A stretch of DNA of 9,575 bases. It comes from JBEINZ01 sp040377825. Lineage in GTDB: Bacteria; Pseudomonadota; Alphaproteobacteria; Rhizobiales; Ancalomicrobiaceae. The position numbers were made by a program, and so were the translations under genes. The stretch's first letter is position 1. Each line of letters opens with the position of its first letter. Location: the NCBI GenBank assembly GCA_040377825.1, contig JBEINZ010000117.1, positions 1 through 9,575 on the forward strand. Reading direction: 5' to 3'. The notes under the pieces are model-generated. The model saw only the letters and a list, made by a program, of their open reading frames with translations. It had not been told where the DNA came from and searched no databases. This document shows positions 5,960-9,575 of this stretch, piece after piece.

Positions 5960-8230
5960 CTAGCGTAGCGCAATCAAGCCGCCGCGCGCGCCGGCAAGAG
6001 CGCTCAACGATCCGTTGGCCGGCGCGATCGGCATGAGCGCGGCGCCTTGGCGCGGGCCGACCGGCGGCGCGGACCGCATCAGCACTTCGATCTCGGTCAG
6101 GACTCCAACCGAGCGATTTGAGAGCGGTTTCGGTCGGTCGGGCGCGATTGCGGCGGTGCCGGCGACCCCGATTAAACTGCCCCCCCCTTCGGTTCCGATT
6201 TGGGCCACCTTCACATCGCCGCCGTCGCCGGGCTTGCGCGCGGGCGCGGGGAGCCCCGGCGCCTGTTTCAGGTCGATGTTGGCGTGGGCGAATTCCATGA
6301 TGTCGTGCCAGATCGGCGCGGGGACGACGCCCCCGGTTACGCGCTCCATCGGGCGGTAGTCGTCGTTGCCGACCCAGACGACGCCAACGTAATTGCCGGT
6401 GAACCCGCAAAACCAAGCGTCGCGCGAGGACTGGGTCGTGCCGGTTTTGCCAGCCGCCAGAATGCCGTCGAGCCGCGCGCGGGTGCCGGTGCCTTGTTCG
6501 ACACCGGCATTCATCATTTGGTTGATCTGCTCGACTTTTTCTTCCGGCATGATTCGCTTCGGCTTAACCCCGTTCTTCCGGCGATCCCAGAGGACGGCGC
6601 CGCTGCCGTCAGTAATCTGCTCGATCGTCATCGGTTCGACCTTGAGCCCGCCATTGGCGAAGGCCGCATAGCCGACCGCTTGATCGACGACCTTCAGTTC
6701 GACCGCGCCAATAACGAACGGCCATTCCGGCTTATTGGGGAGCGGCAGGCCGAACATCTGGGCAAATTTCGCGACACGCTCGCGTCCGACGGCCTGGGTG
6801 AGCTGCACGGGGATCGAATTCAGCGAGCGGGCGATCGCGTCGGTCAACGTCACGCGGCCGGAATAGCGCCCACCGTAATTTCTCGGGCACCAATCGCCGA
6901 TGCACACCGGCTGATCGGTCAGCACGGACTTCGGTGTGTAGTTGTTGAGAGTGAGCGCCGCCGCATAGACATAGGGCTTGAACGATGATCCGGGCTGACG
7001 CAAAGCATCGGTGGCCCGGTTGAATTGGCTCGCGCCGTAGTCCCGCCCGCCGACGATCGCGCGGATCGCGCCGTCAGGCTCCATGATAACCGTCGCGGCC
7101 TGGGAGATTTTCAACTCCGGCCCGACTTGGCGTAAGGTGCTCTCGATGACCTCCTCGGCCTTCTTTTGCAAGCCGATGTCGATCGTCGACTTGACCGTAA
7201 GCGAATGGACCGGCAGGTCGAGCGCTTCGACCTGATCAAAGGCGTAGTCGAGGAAGTAGTCCGGCGTGTAGTCGCGCCGTCGATCGACCGACTTCGCGGG
7301 ATTGCGCCGGGCGGCGAGCACTTGGCCCTCGGTCAGGAAGCCAGCCTGGACGAGGTTGGTCAGGACTTCGTTGGCGCGGGCGCGGGCATTCGGCAGGTTT
7401 ATGTGCGGCGCGTATTTGGTCGGCGCCTTGAACAGGCCCGCGAGCATCGCGGCTTCCGCAAGCGTGACGTCCCGCGCGGACTTGCCGAAATAGAATTCGC
7501 TTGCCGCCGCGACGCCAAAGGTGCCGCCGCCCATATAGGCGCGGTCGAGATAGAGCTTCAGGATCTCGCGCTTTGAGTAATTCGCCTCGAGCCAAAGGGC
7601 GAGGAAGGCTTCCTTGATTTTGCGTTCCAGCGATCGCTCATTGGTCAGAAAGAGGTTCTTGGCGAGCTGCTGGGTCAGCGACGAGCCGCCCTGGGTCACG
7701 CCGCGATGGCGGATGTTTTCCACGATCGCGCGGGTCGTGCCGATGACGTCGATGCCGAAATGATCAAAGAAGCGGCGGTCTTCGGTTGCCAGTAGCGCCT
7801 TGATCAGATGATCGGGGAAATCGTCGAGCTGCATGGAATCGTTCTGCAAGATCCCGCGCTTGCCGATTGGATTGCCGTAGCGGTCGAGGAAGGTGACGGC
7901 ATAGTCGACCTCCTTGCGCCAATCTTTTTTGGTTTCCTCAAAGGCGGGCAGCGCGAGCGCGAGCGCGACGACCGAACCGGCGACGCCAAAGGTCGCGCCA
8001 TCGTTGGCAAGTTCCACGAGCGCACGCCGCCAGCCCGTGGTGCGGAAGCGCCGCATGAAGATCGAGAAGCGCTCGTAGCTTTCGACCGCCGCACGGCCGG
8101 CCCGATAAACCGTCGTATCGACCCACGCGTCGATTTCCAGGAAGCCGAAAAGCCGGCGGCGATAGGGGCGCCGGCTCGCGTCTTGTTCCTTTTCGGGCGG
8201 TGTGTCGGGCTCTTGCGTGGTCAAGGCCAT
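5960..8230 (-). CDS. Class A penicillin-binding protein, PBP1A family
   Basis: A bifunctional peptidoglycan synthase anchored in the inner membrane: it polymerises glycan from lipid II and cross-links peptides. Numbering is from ATG 8230 (756 residues). A basic cytoplasmic tail of about 77 residues precedes a membrane helix at about 78-97. The glycosyltransferase domain follows: EDRRFF with catalytic Glu150, GGSSLTQQLAKN at 181-192 and KIKEAFLALWLE. The transpeptidase domain has SSFK with catalytic Ser415, S-L-N at 469-471 and KTGTT from Lys595, so both activities look intact. The last ~110 residues are Pro/Gly/Ala-rich. The start is uncertain: a GTG at 8305 would add 25 residues, and a TTG at 8224 has the best-spaced GAGG. 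A perfect CtrA-consensus site upstream suggests cell-cycle control. The DUF1214 and DUF1254 genes follow on the same strand. The class call is secure; the exact PBP1 subtype is less so. Confidence 0.93.
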   Translation of the reverse strand: MALTTQEPDTPPEKEQDASRRPYRRRLFGFLEIDAWVDTTVYRAGRAAVESYERFSIFMRRFRTTGWRRALVELANDGATFGVAGSVVALALALPAFEETKKDWRKEVDYAVTFLDRYGNPIGKRGILQNDSMQLDDFPDHLIKALLATEDRRFFDHFGIDVIGTTRAIVENIRHRGVTQGGSSLTQQLAKNLFLTNERSLERKIKEAFLALWLEANYSKREILKLYLDRAYMGGGTFGVAAASEFYFGKSARDVTLAEAAMLAGLFKAPTKYAPHINLPNARARANEVLTNLVQAGFLTEGQVLAARRNPAKSVDRRRDYTPDYFLDYAFDQVEALDLPVHSLTVKSTIDIGLQKKAEEVIESTLRQVGPELKISQAATVIMEPDGAIRAIVGGRDYGASQFNRATDALRQPGSSFKPYVYAAALTLNNYTPKSVLTDQPVCIGDWCPRNYGGRYSGRVTLTDAIARSLNSIPVQLTQAVGRERVAKFAQMFGLPLPNKPEWPFVIGAVELKVVDQAVGYAAFANGGLKVEPMTIEQITDGSGAVLWDRRKNGVKPKRIMPEEKVEQINQMMNAGVEQGTGTRARLDGILAAGKTGTTQSSRDAWFCGFTGNYVGVVWVGNDDYRPMERVTGGVVPAPIWHDIMEFAHANIDLKQAPGLPAPARKPGDGGDVKVAQIGTEGGGSLIGVAGTAAIAPDRPKPLSNRSVGVLTEIEVLMRSAPPVGPRQGAALMPIAPANGSLSALAGARGGLIALR
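6180..6187 (-). repeat. Run of eight G in the PBP coding strand
   Basis: The coding strand has eight consecutive G in the segment for EGGGS near the non-catalytic C-terminus. It is a potential slippage site. A one-base slip would replace only the tail and leave the catalytic domains intact; one shifted frame is open to about 5913 with an Arg-rich tail. Confidence 0.5.
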
Positions 8231-8317
8231 CCTCGTGCGCGCGGTTAAACTGGTATCGAGACGGTCGCCATCCCGTATCGGGGCGGGCGATTCCCGCTTC
8301 GGCACGGATCTTATCCA

Positions 8318-8332
8318 TTAACATTATCTTAA
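8318..8332. promoter_or_regulatory. Perfect CtrA-consensus site TTAA-N7-TTAA
   Basis: The sequence is TTAACATTATCTTAA, an exact TTAA-N7-TTAA match to the full CtrA binding motif of Alphaproteobacteria. It is 88 bases upstream of the ATG of the PBP gene and 140 bases upstream of the divergent ycgN-like gene. A GATAAT -10-like element (minus strand, 8328-8323) lies inside it, so bound CtrA could repress; if the site instead acts as a -35 element, the start would be near 8290. A GATTC methylation site lies at 8289-8293. The motif is seen; binding and direction of effect are inferred. Confidence 0.6.
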
Positions 8333-8471
8333 GCATGGCGCGTGCCGCCGTCGAGCGGTCAGGCATACGGCACGCTACGAGGCCGATCTGTCCGAAATGC
8401 GGGCGGCGTCTCGGCCGTTCCATGCGATTTCGCGTTGAGGCGCTGGCGGCGTTCCGCTAAATCGATGGGGC

Positions 8472-8981
8472 ATGGCCGATATCACGAAGCCCTTCTGGAA
8501 GACCAAACCGCTCGACGCGATGAACGAGACGGAATGGGAATCGCTGTGCGACGGCTGCGGCCGATGCTGCCTGAACAAGCTCGAGGACGACGAGACCGGC
8601 GAGATCTTCTGGACCGACGTCGCCTGCAAGCTGCTCGATTCCGAAAGCTGTCGCTGTCGCTCCTACGGCAATCGCCACGACTTCGTGCCCGATTGCGTGC
8701 AGCTCGATCCGGACGAAGTCGTCAGCCAGACCTACACATGGCTGCCGCCGACATGCGCCTATCGCCTGATCGCGGCGGGGCGCGATCTCTACTGGTGGCA
8801 TCCGCTGGTGTCGGGCGATCCCGATACCGTGCACGCGGCAGGCGTTTCGGTTCGGGGCAGGGGGGTGAAATCCGAAGCGGATATCCCCGAGGATATGCTC
8901 GAGGACCATATTGTTGAATGGCCGGGCGTGGAACCGAGCCATCGGCAGGCGATCGGCTTTCTCGCGAAACACCATAAATGA
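8472..8981 (+). CDS. YcgN family (UPF0260) cysteine cluster protein
   Basis: A 169-residue cytoplasmic protein of the YcgN family, which covers E. coli YcgN and many proteobacterial homologues of unknown function. The first 35 residues hold the cysteine cluster CDGCGRCC (Cys26, 29, 32, 33). Further cysteines follow at 52, 60, 62, 75 and 95, nine in all, consistent with bound metal or an Fe-S cluster. Family landmarks are FWKTKPLDAMNETEWESLCD, CRCRSYGNRHDFVPDCVQL, WLPPTCAYRLIAAGRDLYWWH and the C-terminal IVEWPGVEPSH. Length is close to the family norm. The ATG at 8472 has only a short G-rich run before it; the N-terminus matches the family, so I keep this start. The gene is divergent from the PBP gene and shares the region with the CtrA-type site. 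Metal binding is inferred from cysteine spacing. Confidence 0.92.
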   Translation: MADITKPFWKTKPLDAMNETEWESLCDGCGRCCLNKLEDDETGEIFWTDVACKLLDSESCRCRSYGNRHDFVPDCVQLDPDEVVSQTYTWLPPTCAYRLIAAGRDLYWWHPLVSGDPDTVHAAGVSVRGRGVKSEADIPEDMLEDHIVEWPGVEPSHRQAIGFLAKHHK

Positions 8982-9002
8982 CAGGGGCTTACAGTATTTT
9001 TC

Positions 9003-9016
9003 TCAATTGTAATTGA
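9003..9016. repeat. Dyad in an AT-rich island
   Basis: TCAATT and AATTGA form a perfect inverted repeat around GT, at the start of a roughly 50-base AT-rich island (about 8992-9045) that stands out from the GC-rich surroundings. It lies between the end of the ycgN-like gene and the helix-turn-helix gene. It could be a binding site, the promoter region of the downstream gene, or a mark of a junction with acquired DNA. Confidence 0.35.
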
Positions 9017-9178
9017 TATAAAAAGTAGAATTAAATCTAGAATCTGCACGCTATCGTTGACAGCGTCACGCTCCAAAGGCAGCATTCTCCCATCATCCCA
9101 TACGTGTGAACGCGAAAGACGAAGCGCCGCTCTCGGCGGGATCGGCGTTTGGCATGACTTTCATGGTGAGGTACGGCG

Positions 9179-9538
9179 ATGCCAGACGATCTTGCGGCGG
9201 CGCCGGTGACGGCCGGACCCTCAAGCAAGCGGCGGGGTCGTGCCAAGCGGCTTTCGCCCGATTTGGTCGAGGAAATCCGAATTGCCTATGAGGGGAGCAG
9301 GGCCTCGCTGAGGACGATCGGCGAGGGCTTCGGCATGTCGGCGCCGTCGATCGCCAAGCAAGCCAAGGCGCGCGGCTGGCTGAGGCGCCGCGAGCCGTTG
9401 CCGGGTGATCCGCTCGATCGCGCCGCGCTGGTCAAGCGGCTGTTTCATGCGGCGGAGCGGCAGCTCAGCGAAATCGAGCGGCGGCTGAGCATCAACTACA
9501 GTCGGAGAAACCGATTCAGTAGTTGTAGCCGGAGCTGA
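9179..9538 (+). CDS. Helix-turn-helix protein resembling a small terminase subunit, C-terminus possibly disrupted
   Basis: The frame encodes 119 residues. Residues 17-33 are basic. A helix-turn-helix of about 43-63 (ASLRTIGEGFGMSAPSIAKQAKARGW) is followed by a helix, LVKRLFHAAERQLSEIERRLS. This layout, a recognition helix plus a long helix ending in an acidic-basic pattern, resembles small terminase-type or gene-transfer-agent-associated proteins of Alphaproteobacteria, but that is a tentative call. The ATG is well supported by GAGGT six bases before it. From about residue 104 the sequence turns odd (SINYSRRNRFSSCSRS), coincides with a strong hairpin and ends at TGA 9536-9538, where another frame starts. 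Normal members would probably continue with a longer helix, so a frameshift or disruption is likely. It is not clear what it controls. Confidence 0.6.
   Translation: MPDDLAAAPVTAGPSSKRRGRAKRLSPDLVEEIRIAYEGSRASLRTIGEGFGMSAPSIAKQAKARGWLRRREPLPGDPLDRAALVKRLFHAAERQLSEIERRLSINYSRRNRFSSCSRS
9493..9525. repeat. Strong hairpin at the end of the helix-turn-helix gene
   Basis: CAACTAC (9493-9499) pairs with GTAGTTG (9519-9525). Inside, TCGG (9502-9505) pairs with CCGA (9511-9514) around AGAAA, with an internal loop between the two stems. It lies exactly where the protein sequence stops looking family-like. It may be a regulatory structure or the trace of an inserted or rearranged piece. Confidence 0.5.
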
Positions 9539-9575
9539 TGCACCTTCTGGAGCTGCAAGACCATACGGACGATAG
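9538..9575 (+). CDS. Start of a frame overlapping the previous stop (partial, cut by window)
   Basis: ATG 9538 shares its A with the TGA of the helix-turn-helix gene (TGATG), the usual form of translational coupling. GGAG lies only three bases before it, which is short. Twelve residues are visible (MHLLELQDHTDD) before the right edge. It may be the lost C-terminal part of the helix-turn-helix gene after a frameshift, since the sequence is helix-like, or a separate gene. Too little is visible to decide. Confidence 0.3.
   Translation, partial: MHLLELQDHTDD

Noticed and set aside
6200..6988. Plus-strand open frame of 262 codons
   Set aside because: It is antisense to the transpeptidase domain of the PBP gene and mirrors its high-GC codon pattern; no family features.
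8200..8460. Plus-strand frame with a CPKCGRR motif
   Set aside because: The CxxC is isolated and most of the frame is antisense to the PBP N-terminus or the CtrA region; no ribosome site.
9057..9085. Promoter with TTGACA at 9057-9062 for the helix-turn-helix gene
   Set aside because: The -35 match is perfect but no acceptable -10 element lies 16-18 bases further on.
9493..9525. Integron attC site or insertion-sequence end
   Set aside because: The arms do not match the attC core (GTTRRRY) and no transposase or target duplication is visible in the remaining bases.

Overview
The window looks like chromosomal DNA of a GC-rich alphaproteobacterium, probably of the Hyphomicrobiales (Rhizobiales). 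The evidence is the gene families (DUF5330, a DUF6456 protein, a protein reduced to DnaA domain IV, a DUF1214/DUF1254 pair, a YcgN-type cysteine cluster protein), the strong third-position G/C, and signals matching the alphaproteobacterial CtrA and CcrM consensus sequences. The order and genus are inferred from gene content, not proven.

Left part (1-2973): a membrane-bound PAS sensor histidine kinase runs off the left edge on the minus strand. Its HisKA region resembles the DivJ/PleC type. A 388-base gene-free stretch with a perfect 15-bp dyad separates it from a plus-strand pair: a small one-helix membrane protein (DUF5330) and the sulfur-transfer protein SufE.

Middle (3001-4800): two minus-strand genes overlap by 4 bases (ATGA). 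The upstream one encodes an N-terminal tail plus a DnaA domain IV-like DNA-binding module; the downstream one encodes a DUF6456 protein with an N-terminal segment resembling a winged helix. The intergenic region before them holds three small dyads and an 8/9 match to a DnaA box. It also serves a divergent plus-strand gene for a small helical protein I do not recognise.

Right-centre (4760-8471): a minus-strand run of a bifunctional class A penicillin-binding protein (PBP1A family), then split-gene DUF1214 and DUF1254 membrane proteins that overlap by 4 bases. Just upstream of the PBP gene is a perfect TTAA-N7-TTAA site, the consensus for CtrA. The site lies in the region shared with the divergent ycgN-like gene.

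Right edge (8982-9575): an AT-rich island, then a helix-turn-helix protein resembling small terminase subunits. Its C-terminus looks abnormal: a strong hairpin, a stop, and a second frame starting at a TGATG overlap and leaving the window. A shift to another locus, possibly phage- or gene-transfer-agent-related, may begin here.

The recurring theme is cell cycle and envelope growth: a DivJ/PleC-like kinase, CtrA and GANTC motifs, a DnaA-like regulator and a peptidoglycan synthase. No tRNA, rRNA, CRISPR array or complete insertion sequence was seen.
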